Assembly (NCBI GenBank): GCA_037783545.1
Contig: JBBELK010000821.1
Span: forward strand, 124,001-188,000
Length of the DNA stretch: 64,000 bases
Direction: 5' to 3'
Origin: Henricia sp. BOLD:AAB3569
Lineage: Eukaryota; Echinodermata; Asteroidea; Spinulosida; Echinasteridae
Position numbers and translations under genes: made by a program. The notes below the pieces were generated by a model that saw nothing but the letters and a program-made list of their open reading frames with translations, was not told the origin of the DNA and searched no databases. Positions 28,901 to 40,300 of this stretch are shown here, piece after piece. Numbering within the stretch: the first letter of the stretch is position 1; each line of letters begins with the position of its first letter.

Positions 28901-30946
28901 TCATTCAAGCAGGGCGTCGTTATTGAACCGTTTGAGAATGTCGACATTTATCCATTAATGTGTAAACTACTAGGCATAGAGCCGGCCCCCAATAACGGCT
29001 CGTTGGAAAAGGTAATTATACACCAATCCGGTAACTAAGGTCTCCTTCCCTGTACATCCGCCATAGCTGGGGGGTTTCCACTGAATGAACTGTATGTTTT
29101 TGCTGTTGCTGAAGCTGCATTTGTTTACTTCAAACAAGTTGCGCGTCTTTGTAGGGTCGCGTGTCCGCGAAAGCGGGCACGTTGCGTGTACGCGAAGGAG
29201 GCGCGTCGCGTGCACGCGCGAAGGGGGCGCATTCGTGTATGTAATGGATGAGCGCTTTTCGTTCTAACAGCAACACAAAATGCACAACCCATGCACTGGA
29301 CGGCCCCCAGCTATGGCGGATATACAGGGAAGTAGACTTTCGTACCGGATTGGTCTATAGAACAGATTCCCTGAGAAATAGAACCCCATTTACAAGTAGA
29401 ACTGTATTGTAAGTCATTGTACATTACATTGTCTTTTCATTCCTTTCTTCCCTGTACAGGAAGCGTTCGTTAAAAAAAAGTAAATAGATTAATAAATAAA
29501 TTAATTAATAATAAAAAGAGAGGCAACTCCTCACTGTGCTATGCTTTGAACTCTTTTCTCCGATCATTTTACTGAAATTTTTGGCAGTTATTGAAAAATT
29601 GGTCTTGATTCTTAACTTCCTGCCCTCATCATAAAATGTTCTGAAACCACCTCAATGTGTGATCTTGCAGGTTCAAGCATTACTGAAATCAGTGGATGTG
29701 CCTACCATGCCCCCGTCATCTGATTGGTCAACAGGCACGACCATTGGTAAGCATTGCATAGCGGTCAAAACCGAGCTGCGTTCCAAACACGCAAACATTG
29801 CAAACGTTTGCAATGTTCGCCAACAACAGGTACCCGTCTTTCCGTAGACGAGTGTACAGAAGCAATGTAACCAGTGGTGAATGTCGGCAACGTTTGCTCA
29901 AGTGGAACGCAGCCCTAGTCTTTGTCTTAGACTGCAAGTCTCTTTGTCTTATGTCTTCAATAGTTTTTATTGGTCTTAAGCAGGCCTCCCACTGTGCGAT
30001 TTTGCCACGAATTTCCTACGAATTGGTACGATTATCGGAGACTGCCTATAGACTCTACACACAATCGTAGCCAATCGTACCCAATCGTAGCTATTTCGTG
30101 GCAAAAATCGCACAGTGGGAGGCCCGCTTTAGGCTCCGACTTTCAGTCTTAATCGTTGTTTCGTATCCAGGCCTAGTTTTGACTGCAACACCGTGGAGCT
30201 GAGATCTTAGGAAAACACTGCAAAAAACATAGATAATTGCAGATTATGGACAAGTCTGCTAATTTCTTAAGTCCAAATCCTAGGTTTTTCATAACTCAAT
30301 AAAAGAACTAAAAAGGAACTGTGAAAAATCATGTGCTATTTTAAAATGGACGAGGGAATTTGGCCAAATGTCAATATGTCCAATGACACTTGTTGCATTT
30401 TGTATTGAAAGTTTTTATTTTGATGACAATGACACTAAGCTATAATTTCGCTAAATTTAAAAATAAAAAAAAGACAAAGAACAATTTAAGTACATTCTGT
30501 ATCATTTCTTACCTTGTTGCACATCAGGTATTAACCACTTGCACGGTCGCGTTCAAAACCAGGCTTTCCTGGCATACGTCATATTTTACAATGGACAGTA
30601 GTCAACGTCACAGCAACCAACGCGAGGGAGTCCTTGTTCATGCAAGGAAAGCCTCACTGTTTTGCCAATATGGCGGTTCCATGCAAGTGGTGAATAGCGG
30701 GAGCCGTAGCCATCGCTGTCATAGCCGGCTAATTCTGTATCATTTCTCACATCAGGTGTAGCTGGAGCCGTAGCCATCGCTGTCATAGCCGGCTGTCTTC
30801 TGTTAGCCATGTGTGTCAGACAACGATCATATCAACAGACACCAAGGGAATACGCGCCAATCGCTGACACGTCGTTAGATGCCGTTGACAATATTGATGA
30901 TGAGTTTAAGTTTACTTCATACAACTACCCTAACACCAAGCTCTGA
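25991..30946 (+). CDS. ENPP4/ENPP5-like ectonucleotide pyrophosphatase/phosphodiesterase, 488 aa, complete
   Basis: Five exons: 25991-26825, 27274-27444, 28818-29011, 29671-29746, 30756-30946. They total 1467 nt and the phases join. Residues 1 to about 21 are a signal peptide. The alkaline-phosphatase-fold active site is complete: Asp39 ([10 protein letters not shown]), nucleophile Thr75 ([10 protein letters not shown]), Asp193 and His197 ([11 protein letters not shown]), Asp240 and His241 (TADHGM), and His345 (GNHGYNN). Residues about 426-445 form a C-terminal transmembrane helix, followed by an acidic cytosolic tail. This is the ENPP4/5 layout: no somatomedin or nuclease-like domains. The enzyme should face outside and cleave extracellular nucleotides or related phosphodiesters. 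I cannot choose between ENPP4 and ENPP5. Reading on past the first donor gives an intronic stop at 26950, which is not the real end. Confidence 0.93.
27543..27675. mobile_element. Palindromic MITE, family GCACAGGCTCGTCAGCAATG, copy 2
   Basis: Both ends are intact (GCACAGGCTCGTCAGCAATG / CATTGCTGACGAGCTTGTGC). It lies in an ENPP intron, about 100 bp after exon 27274-27444. Confidence 0.8.
28582..28762. repeat. Inverted-repeat element (TTTATCTTCAAGCAAACTTG arms)
   Basis: The 21-bp arm at about 28581-28601 is mirrored at about 28742-28762. It ends about 55 bp before ENPP exon 28818-29011. Confidence 0.65.
29024..29355. mobile_element. MITE with ATCCGGTAACTAAGGTCTCC ends
   Basis: About 50-bp inverted arms: GTACATCCGCCATAGCTGGG on the left, CCCAGCTATGGCGGATATAC on the right. 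It begins only about 13 bp after the donor of ENPP exon 28818-29011. A lone right arm is at 42746-42799. Confidence 0.75.
29773..29914. mobile_element. Palindromic MITE (GCTGCGTTCCA ends)
   Basis: GAGCTGCGTTCCAAACAC mirrors TGGAACGCAGC, with GCAAACGTTTGCAATGTTCG inside. A related, incomplete copy is at about 25128-25245, in CEP43 intron 1. It lies about 26 bp after ENPP exon 29671-29746. Confidence 0.65.
29979..30128. mobile_element. PIF/Harbinger-like MITE, copy 2, TSD TTA
   Basis: 150 bp with the same termini as the 3.5-kb copy, flanked by TTA at 29976-29978 and 30129-30131. It lies in the last ENPP intron. Confidence 0.85.
30493..30793 (+). repeat. Duplicated intron end/exon start before the ENPP transmembrane exon
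   Basis: The stretch ATTCTGTATCATTTCT..ATCAGGT occurs at about 30494-30532 and again at 30732-30757. A 30-bp piece of the transmembrane exon (starting GAGCCGTAGCCATCGC) occurs at about 30702-30732 and again in the real exon at 30764-30793. This looks like a tandem duplication of the acceptor region, later altered by inserted sequence. The upstream acceptor (AG at 30535-30536) is still intact. Confidence 0.7.
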
Positions 30947-31537
30947 AGAAATCAGTACAGAGGTTTTAAAATAACACAATTTCAAATTTATGCCCTGTAA
31001 GAGACTGCTGAACAATTCACATGTTTCATGAAATGTCTTGTGTGTTGGGAATTACCAAGCTTATGTTCACCCACAAATTTCATTTTGGAATGGTTGTTTT
31101 AAAAATACATGTATCCCATGTGTAATACCAATTTTGCTGGTTTGTCGCAGATTTCTTCTTATGGTCGAAAAAAATCGACCTAGCCTGCGCGACTTATGCT
31201 ACCTTTTTCTAGAGCGGGTCACATATTGCACTAGAATACATATGTTGTTATACTTAGCACGATATGTGGCAAAGGGACTTTAAATTAAATTAAAAGATTT
31301 ATGTATTAAAAGCATATATTTTATGAAGGTGGTACATGTACTTGTGTGTATTCAAATTATACTTGTAAATATACATATTTTTATCTCGTAATGTGAATAT
31401 ATACCATATGTTGTGCCTTGTGTGTGGTGGAGTATAAATGGGGAGTTGAAATATCCAGGTTGATTAATTTGCACATTTCACAGTATAAGGAATTCGTATG
31501 CATCATTAAACAAACTGATAAAGATTAAAGGTAGAAC

Positions 31538-31940
31538 ACATGATTGGTATCTCGAAAATCAGAAATGAAACAGATTTACACGTAACTTACACAATATAAA
31601 CAACACGACGACGGCAGAAAAGTTCTCCTGAAATGGTTTTGTCTGAAGTGCTGTAGTCTTTGAGAAATGAGTAAAACAATTTTCGTCTTGTGAGAAAATT
31701 ATATTTTCAAATGATGTCGGTCACTTTGCCCTGAACCACTTCGTGCGCAGGCCGAAGTGGTTATTAGGTGAAGTGACTGTAAAGCTTTCAGGAAAATAAC
31801 GAAACAGTTTTTGACTGTTTACTCAAAGGTAGACGAAGTACGGAGCTAACTTTTACTCGGGTTGGTTTGGTTTTAATCATTCATATCTTCAATCACACAG
31901 GGAGATGAGACTATTATAACGGTTTACCAATCATGTAGAC
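31538..31940. mobile_element. MITE, family AGTATACATGATTGGTA, copy 2
   Basis: Ends ACATGATTGGTATCTCGAAA and TTTACCAATCATGTAGACT. The interior matches the 7.8-kb copy with the GCCCC-rich part reduced. It is intergenic, downstream of the ENPP gene. Confidence 0.75.
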
Positions 31941-33661
31941 TGCCTTTAAATATGATTTGGCAAATTGTGCAGGTCCTACAACAAGTACTCGATGTTTGTA
32001 AAAAGGGAATTTCATAAATGTTATTTTTTGTTCTGTGAAAATAATTGATTTTAAAAGCTTAATATCTCGAACTAAGAGAAAGATTTGTAAATTGTATTGT
32101 AATTATAAGTGCAATTTATGTGGATAAAAACAATAGGATAGAGCAGCTTAATTGTGTATTCTGTGTTTGGAATAAATGTTTAAAAACCACTACCCACTTT
32201 TTGTTCTAGTCAAAATTGTTCAGCCCTTAAAATTGATAGTTTGTGTGCTTCTTGCTACCCCAAAAATACAATATTTGCCAAACAATCAACTACTTTTAAT
32301 ACCCTACAATATCATAAGCCAGTAATTGATTGTATAAAAAACCAAAGGTTGAAGATCTACATCCTTTTCTTGAAAACCATTGCAAATTGTCAGTATCAAC
32401 AGTGAATAAGGAAGGGGCATGCGTGACATCCGCGCTTTGCTGCGGGCTCTCGACTCCTTAGCTTTTGAGCCTGCATTTAACCCGACGATAGAGCCGACTA
32501 CTGCTCGGGTCTGCAGTTTCCTTCCCCAGTGCAAGCACCAGGTGGCGATGTACAGCTAAGTTTTCCGGACCAATGGAAAAGGCTGCGACCGCTTAGCGAT
32601 TTCGAGGTTCAAACCCACGACGCTGTACCGCTGCGCCACAGTGAAAACTAAACGTATTTCTGGTTACTTCTGGACACCAGCTGAACAACTACCTCCATCA
32701 AGTCAACAACCATGTACTGACCATTACACCATATTTATTTCAAAGTAGTAAATATTGAGTAGATATACATGTAGGGAAATGCTTAAAGTATAAAAATACA
32801 TTTGTGCACTTGCTGAATTTAAATTAAGTTATTAAAAATGTTCATAGTTTCTAACTTGGAATTTGAAAACAAAAGCAGCTGTTGTATTCAAATAAACAAT
32901 TTAGGATCGGATTAGCTTGCTGATGTCACTGTAACAGTCGTCCAATCACTGGGCCTCGTTGATCCATGCTGCTATAGTGGTCATCTGTAGTAAAAGGTGT
33001 CAAAATGTTCAGAAAATATTTCCATGAAAACACATTCTTTAAAATAGCCACAAGAATGCACTTGTATTCCCGTGCACAATACGGTTACCTACATTCTAAT
33101 ACTATGATACATATTCATACTACTATCTATACTGGCATAGATATAACCCTATTTAAATATGGTAAAATATTGTTCACAATATCTAATAAATATCCAATAC
33201 ATGTATTGGTTGGTCACTTAATTTGCAGAAAAGGTACACAAATGCAGACAAAATATATCAAATTCAAAAATTCCCTTGCATTCTTTACAGATTTAAAGAT
33301 TTTTTTTCATAAAAAAGGCAATATTGAATATCAATTGTGACTTAGTTATTTGGAATTAACCCTAATGCAGATTCTTGCATAGTTGTTTGATTAAAAAAAG
33401 TGAATCTTATTTTGTACATTAAAATTCCTTGCAAAATGGCATGAAAATATATATTTTATGATCATCATTAATTAAAATCGCTTGTGCACATGCATGTACA
33501 GCATAGAATAAACATCAAAATACCAAATTTTACACATTCGGTTGTAATATTTAAAAAAACATCAGTGCTGCATAAAGACACGGTACTAATAGGGCACCTG
33601 TTTATATACATTAAAATTATGGAAGCACTAAAAAAAACCAGTGCATTAATAAATACATGTA

Positions 33662-33667
33662 TTTATT
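33662..33667 (-). terminator. Candidate LRRK1 poly(A) signal AATAAA
   Basis: The plus strand reads TTTATT, giving AATAAA on the minus strand about 320 nt after the LRRK1 stop. It is the nearest canonical hexamer I noticed; others downstream are possible. Confidence 0.4.
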
Positions 33668-33715
33668 TATAAGAATTTTCACAGTTGAAACTAGGAAAAT
33701 TACCAAATCTCACAA

Positions 33716-33855
33716 ACAGACCCTTTGCAAGGGCGGCCATGACAGGGAACAGTCACAATGTGCAACATGCACAAGTAGGCACTTTATAGATCTATTGTCA
33801 CAACATTTAAATATTAAAACCTGCCCCCTGTCATGGCCGCCCATGCAAAGGGAGA
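33716..33855. repeat. GGCCATGACAGG-family element with inverted ends
   Basis: CCTTTGCAAGGGCGGCCATG on the left and CATGGCCGCCCATGCAAAGG on the right enclose the shared core (CACAAGTAGGCACTTTATAG, ATCTATTGTCACAACATTTA). It sits in or just beyond the LRRK1 3' UTR. It is the most complete copy of the family; a relative is at 34478-34600. Confidence 0.7.
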
Positions 33856-33985
33856 ATGTTAGAAGCAATTATTTGGGACGATTTTTGGGGGGGACGTTAT
33901 GTTATCTACACAATGTAGGTTTGATGCAGTTCCCACTCACAAATTACTTTTTTTCACTTATGGATTTGTAAAGTACAAATTCCCA

Positions 33986-36900
33986 TCATTCATTTTTCTC
34001 TGCTCCAACAAGCCCCTCCTTACTCTCCTGCAGACACCCCTCCTCCCAATTGGAAGCTTCCCACAACAGGAAGTACCACTCCAGTCGTTCTTGACCTTTG
34101 ACCCTTGATGGCGAGTTAGCATAACCACCGATGAGGTCATTAAACCCTCGACCGACAGTCACCACAACCGCAGCGTCGCGACCTGCGACCTCCGAGTCAT
34201 CGGCATTACCGGGGTCATCGCGCATTATCTCCGACGGCCACCATGGCTCGGTCGCCACTGGAACGATGTTGCGCACAGGCCCCTCGTGGCAGTTGATGAC
34301 GCAGAGCGGTGTGAGGGATTGTGGGTCGGCTACTAGGAGGTTACCGGACGACACGCCGATGTAGAGATACTGTCGGAAGATGGCGAGGGACGAAACTTGG
34401 TTTCTGATGGCTACAAATCAAAGGAAAAAAAGCAAAACATCTGCATAAATGTATAGGTTGAGAAGTTTAATCCACAGCCTATGGACACATTGTCACAGTG
34501 CGTCATGCACGAGTAGGCACTTTGTGGATCTATTGTCACATCATTTAAATATGAAAACCAGCCCCCTGTCATGGCCGCCGGTGCAAAGGTTTATAGGCTG
34601 AAATTCATGAAGCTTACAACTGTCTTTTTAATACCTAAACATAGGTGGGTGGCGCCATTGGCAGCCGACGGCCAGAGACACTGAGGAACCCCTTACTCTT
34701 TGCGGCTTCAATTTCTCTAGACCCAGCCCCAAAGTCTCCTCCAGCCATGTTGATATGCTGCCCTTTTCTTAATTATGGACGTGACAACAAATCCATCAAG
34801 CCCAAGACCAGGAACAAGAGAGGGTGTGGCCGTCTTGCCTTAATGGTCTCTGTGAAATCCCTTCTTCGATATGACAAAAGTTGACCATGCTAATTACAAG
34901 ACAGACGGTCATTTTAAACACATACCACTCATCGGCCTGAGGTTGGTCCGGCCACGTGGTTTGGGGTTTGACCGACAGCTAGCTAATGCTGAAATGACGT
35001 CCAGTGACCCTTCAACCATCTTGGTATGGACATTCCACTTGTAGATGGATGGCCCTGCAAAGAATGAAACAACATCTACATTTAGGGTACTGATTGTGTG
35101 TTATACAGTGAGGAAATCAATACTGTATATGCTTTCTGTCCTAGCGGTTGTTCAAATTTGTCAACATTTTCACAGCTCTACAGAGAGTAGATGCCCTTCC
35201 CTTTCCGAAGTACTAATCAATATTTTACAGCACATGTAAAGTCTTACACTTCCTTCGACACCCCCTCCCCATTCCGACGCTTTGTACAACCAAGAAAATG
35301 TCGACAATTTTGGATGGCCGTTTAGGGGCTGTTCAAAATTGTCAACAATTTCACGGTTCTACAAAGCATAAGGGGAGGGAATGGGGCGGAGGGGTAGGGG
35401 GTTACATGCACTGTAAGATGTTGACATTTCATGGTAGTGACAACAATTGTTGATAAGTAGTATTTTGGGGGGAGTTGGGGAGGGGTGTCTTGAAAAATAC
35501 TACGCTCTGTAGAACCTTGAAAATGTCGACAAATTTTGAATGGCCCCTTAGTACTTACTACCCCTCCCCCAACACCACCACCCCTCCCACATCTCCCCTT
35601 AAAAAATAGAAAACCTTTTTTAAACAAACAAAACATCTTACCAGGCTGAACACACGACCAGACGTGATGCAGATCCATCTCTTCCATAAGTTCAAGGTCA
35701 TATGTCACCAGGCGTGACACTTTACCAACGCAGTCTAACGCTTGGTTGTGGTTTAAAGCGATGGAAGCCATGGACAGGCTCTGGGCGTTGACTATGCTCA
35801 TGTAACCTTCTGCCTGACCACACCAGACTTCAACTGATTTTCTGAATAAAAGACAAAATCTAAATCAATTCAAGTTTGTTGGTCTAGTTCTCTGCTTCCT
35901 TTGACTGAATGTGAATTGCCACGAATCTTCTCAGCTATAGCAACTATTAGTACTTTGACTGGACATTTCCTCTAACAGCTCCCCAATAGACTATATTAAT
36001 TGGCTGCCATCTTGTAGGGTCATTTCTTTGTTCTAATAAATGCATGGTTGCACATTTTGTGCTTACATTGTTGACTAATTTAAAGGACAAAAGTTGCCCC
36101 ACAAAATGGCAGCTATTTAATATTATTGCCTGTATCAACAAGGCAGTTAATAATGATAATAATAATGGTGGATTCTGATATAGCGCACATGTCCACCCTG
36201 CGGGGTGCTCCTGGCGCTGTTGCCATTATTACCGCTGCCATCAGGGAATCACCAGAACCATTTCGCTTCAACTAGGTTGCTGCTGGCCAGGCGCTCAACC
36301 CTATCAGTAGTTAGATTGTGGCATTCCCCTTAACAGCTTCCCATATATCGCCTGGGTTGACGAGGCAACTGGGATTAAGGGCCTTGCCCAGGGACACAAA
36401 CACGTTGGTCATAGTGGGGCTAGAACCCACAACCTCTGATTGGGAGTCCCGCTTCATATCCACACGCGCTCCCTGAGATTAAGTGTCTTGCCCAGGGACT
36501 TGAACCCACGACCTTCTGATTGTGAGTGCAGCTTCATACCCATTACACCACACCTGTTCCCAATAATGGTTGGCATTACAGGTACTTACTCTCCTAAGAT
36601 ATCGAATCCCTGCACAACAACCAGCGTAAAAACTTCTCGTCTGAACTCCACGTATTTGAGCATGACTCCTTGGCTAGGCAATCCATCTTCCTCAGTCACT
36701 ACAATGATACGGTGATCGATTGCTACAAACACCTCCCTCTGGGAAGCTATGTGCACCATGCAACGAGGCACCTGAACTTTACCAAGGCACAGAGGGAGGG
36801 TGAACACTGGGCAGAGTTCCTGGTAGGCATTGTGACTAGACCTGGACAAAAAAAGGTCATAGAAAAATTGTTGAAAACATTGACTCATTGGGCGTATTTA

Positions 36901-37357
36901 AAACCCTTCACTCGAATGACTCGAGAACAGCGTTCTTGGGTTGACAGTCACATAGTCGTAATCTTTTACTATGCATGCCGAAATCTCACTGTTATTGGTC
37001 AGGACTGATTACATTAAAAGGGGAAGATTACATTCAAAGTGAAAATATCAGGGCAAAAGACATCAATCTTTGTGCAAAATTGCAACTGTGAATTTCACGA
37101 TACACATCCAATCTTAACTCACCCATACACGGCAATGGCTCCTGATGTCAACCCAAGCCACATAGCACCTCCGACAGCGCACATCGACTCCACAGCGCCA
37201 CCACCCACATTAAACTTAACGCAAACACTGCCCTCGCCTGGATTGCGATCAACGTTCAGTACTAATACAGATGCCTGGTTGGGATGGCCCAGTCCGTCTT
37301 TATCAACGTATTGAGCTAACCACACACAGGGCCTGACGGCTGCTAAATCAACACTGT
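33986..37357 (-). CDS. LRRK1: LRRK1 WD40 C-terminal exons and stop
   Basis: Exons 37123-37357, 36590-36841, 35642-35841, 34926-35054 and 33986-34410. Beta-propeller blade strands are visible: ASVLVLNVDR, MWLGLTSGAIAVYG, VFVAIDHRIIVV, SVEVWCGQAEGYMSI, SIYKWNVHTK, YLYIGVSSGNLLVADPQS and VVVTVGRGF..YFLLWEAS. The stop is at 33986-33988. The third of these exons ends at a GTATGT donor (34920-34925); a weaker GTGGTA donor 3 bp inside it is possible. Confidence 0.88.
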
Positions 37358-40300
37358 CTGTAAGTGGAAACAAACAAAACATGAAACTCAATTCATAGTT
37401 CCGAGATTGCCCAGTTAACCCCGCCCCTTAGATATTGTTGCTATGTGCTCACAAGCCATCGCAAAAAAATGGCGAGACTACGTACAAAGCAACGGGACTC
37501 GGCATGGAAAGCACAGATTCATTGGAGAAAACCCAAAGGTATTTATGTTTTGAGGTCGACAGTTACAGTAGCACACACTGAGCGAAGGGCTAGTAATGCA
37601 GGGATGACATATATTTCATAAAAATGCGCTTTCCTACCTTTGAACAGCGAATCGCCCGACACTTGAAACCAAAATTCACCCGGTCACTGGCGCATATAAC
37701 ATACAAACGCGTGATTGTTTGTGATGATTGCATCACTTTGACCTTTGTGGGGGCCGTCTGCTAGCTCTGTTGTGATTGGTCTCGGGTTCGGCTTGATTGA
37801 CAGGTCGGAACTATGCATTAGCTTTTGGAGATCACAACTTTTGGTCTAGTGGGTACACAGCCGTACTTATGATAAAGAGGTAATGGGTTCGAGCCCCACT
37901 AGTACCAATGTGCAGTAGTGGCGTAGCTGAGGGAGGCGTGGGGGGAGCGCTCCCCTCCCCCCATGAAATATCGTCAATTTGGCCCTTTAGACCCCCCTGT
38001 CATTACCGCCCGTGCAAAGGGTCTATATTCTATAATTGCTCCCCAAAACTTACCCGAATCCGTCATAGTCGTGCTTAGGAGCACCGGAGGAGCACTAGCA
38101 CACGTAATCTTCTCATTGTCCTGAGGTGACATGACTTCTTTAAGATTAGGGAACTCCGCCATCTTAGCAATGTTGTTAATCTGGTCCATCGTCGGACGGT
38201 CGCGGGAATCTTGGGACCAACACCAAGCCATGAGGTCTACTATGTACGTTGGGTACAACTTCTCCTGCGAGAAAACAACAGTTTGTTGGTTAAATTTTGT
38301 TACTAAATGTGACCTGACCGTACCAAATGAGTTGGATGTCTGGGGCAAGTTTCTGCAACCTAGGGCCGATTTCACAAAGCGCTAAGACATGTCTTAGGAA
38401 GGGTCACTCATCTTATCTTTGAACATTGGTATGGGAATTAGGATGCATTGAACTTGTCTAAACTTTTGTGAAATTGATTCCAAGCCCATTAAAATACAAA
38501 AATACAATTGAACTCCTTAAAACCCAGGAAGAAATCCTTCAGAATTCTGTGAATGTTTGAGACATAATAGGGGAGCAATGGAAGAGTGAATACCCTGTCA
38601 CATATGGTGGACCAAATTGCTGATCGAAAGGAATCATAACAAAAGGCCTCTTGTGATAATCTTACAAACAGAAAAACTTAATCTAATCGTTCTTTTCCGA
38701 CAATCCCAAGTACCTTTTTGGTGAGAATCGGTCTCTGTCCATCCTTGATAAGTTGCTTGATAATCTCAGACAGACGGCCAAAATCTTTGCCCACCAGATT
38801 CTCAAATGGACGTTGGATGGACATCACCTCATACATGAACATGGCGAAAGAGAAACAATCCACCTGTCAAGAAAAAAACAATTAAATAATGGAGTTTTTA
38901 GAATTTTGAAGAAAACCAATGTGAGACGTACGTCTGAGATGGTACTCACTTTGGAAGCTAAGGGCGAGTTTGTTTCACGACAGATCTGAATCCAGATCCC
39001 GAGTTTTTTACCGCGCAGAAACAAACGAAACTGCTCTCAACTAGGAACTCAAGTCACGTGAATTAGATCTGCGCAGATCTGAATCTGGATCCGTTCCGAA
39101 ACAAACTCGCCCTGAGTGATAACAAATCTTTAGCACAGATTATTCTCATGAACTACAGCGTTGGGTCGGGTCAAATTGGTCAAGTCAAATCGGGTCAGGT
39201 CAAATCGCATCTGATTTGGTCGAGTCGGGTTGGGTAAAGTCAAGTCGAGTTGAGTCGAGTCACTTCAGCAGCCGATTTCACAAAACTTTACGCAATTGCG
39301 CAAGTCCACTTACGCCATAAGTAGACTAGCGCAATTGCGTAAAGTTTCGTGAAATCAGCTGCTGGTTGGGTGTGGTCAAACCAAGTTGAGTGGGATCAAA
39401 TCAAATTGGGTCGGGTCAGGTCAGGTCGGGTCGGGTCAAATCAAACAGCCATTGTACATACACACACCTTTTCTGTGTACTTCTCCTTTCCATCAAACTG
39501 TACAATCTCCGGTGCCATGTACCCCGGCGTACCTCCAAACCCTTTAGTACCAGAAGGCATAGATGTCACACTGATCCCGTAATCGGCTAACTTGACCTTG
39601 ACCATGGTGTCTGAGCTATGAGCAGCGGGAAGATGCCAGACTAAGACATTCTCTGCCTTTAGGTCACGGTAGATGATGCCACTTTGATGGAGATAAGCTA
39701 CGGCCGAGGACACCTAGAAAATAACAATGGCAATATGGGGATACAGTTACTGACTTTACCTGTTTGGGGTTAAATTTGGTAGATTATTTTGCGTTAAGTT
39801 GTCGCTTGTTCAGCGGTACTCACACGATTTGTTCAGTTTTGTAACCCGAGCGTTAATGTTTTGCTTGATGCCGAGTGTTCCGTCGCGACGCAAGAGAATC
39901 GCAGATTGACGTGAGGGTGGCTTTATGGGGGGGAGGGGCCAAACCACCTCCCTCCCCAGCCTTGGGGCTGAAGAGTTATGCTCCCTACAGTAAATTGTTT
40001 GTGATATTGGTGCCCGTTAAAGTAGTGTAAGCATAAATTGTGGTTAAAATTTCCCTTACCTGTACAACAACTTTTTGCAGTGTGCAAGGAGTCAGTCGGG
40101 CGCCGACTCGTTTATAGTCTTCTAGTTTGGAATCTAGAGCGCCCCCTGGAGCCAACTCTAGTATCAGGCTCATGGGCTGTCGACAGAAACCGATAAGCGG
40201 CACAATCTGTGGATGTTCCAGGTTCAGCATGATCGTCAGTTCCTTACGCGCCGTGCGGAACGCTTCGCATGAGAAGCGCAGCGGATCACGTTGCCATTTA

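Larger units (their letters stand above)
30947..33985. other. Gene-free region between the ENPP and LRRK1 3' ends
   Basis: It holds both 3' UTRs. Contents are AT-rich sequence, one MITE copy (31538-31940), a tRNA-like SINE relic near 32560-32640 (minus) and a GGCCATGACAGG-type element at 33716-33855. No further coding sequence. Confidence 0.6.

Noticed and set aside
36440-36715. 91-codon plus-strand frame
   Set aside because: It is antisense to SINE sequence and to LRRK1 exon 36590-36841; there is no independent support.
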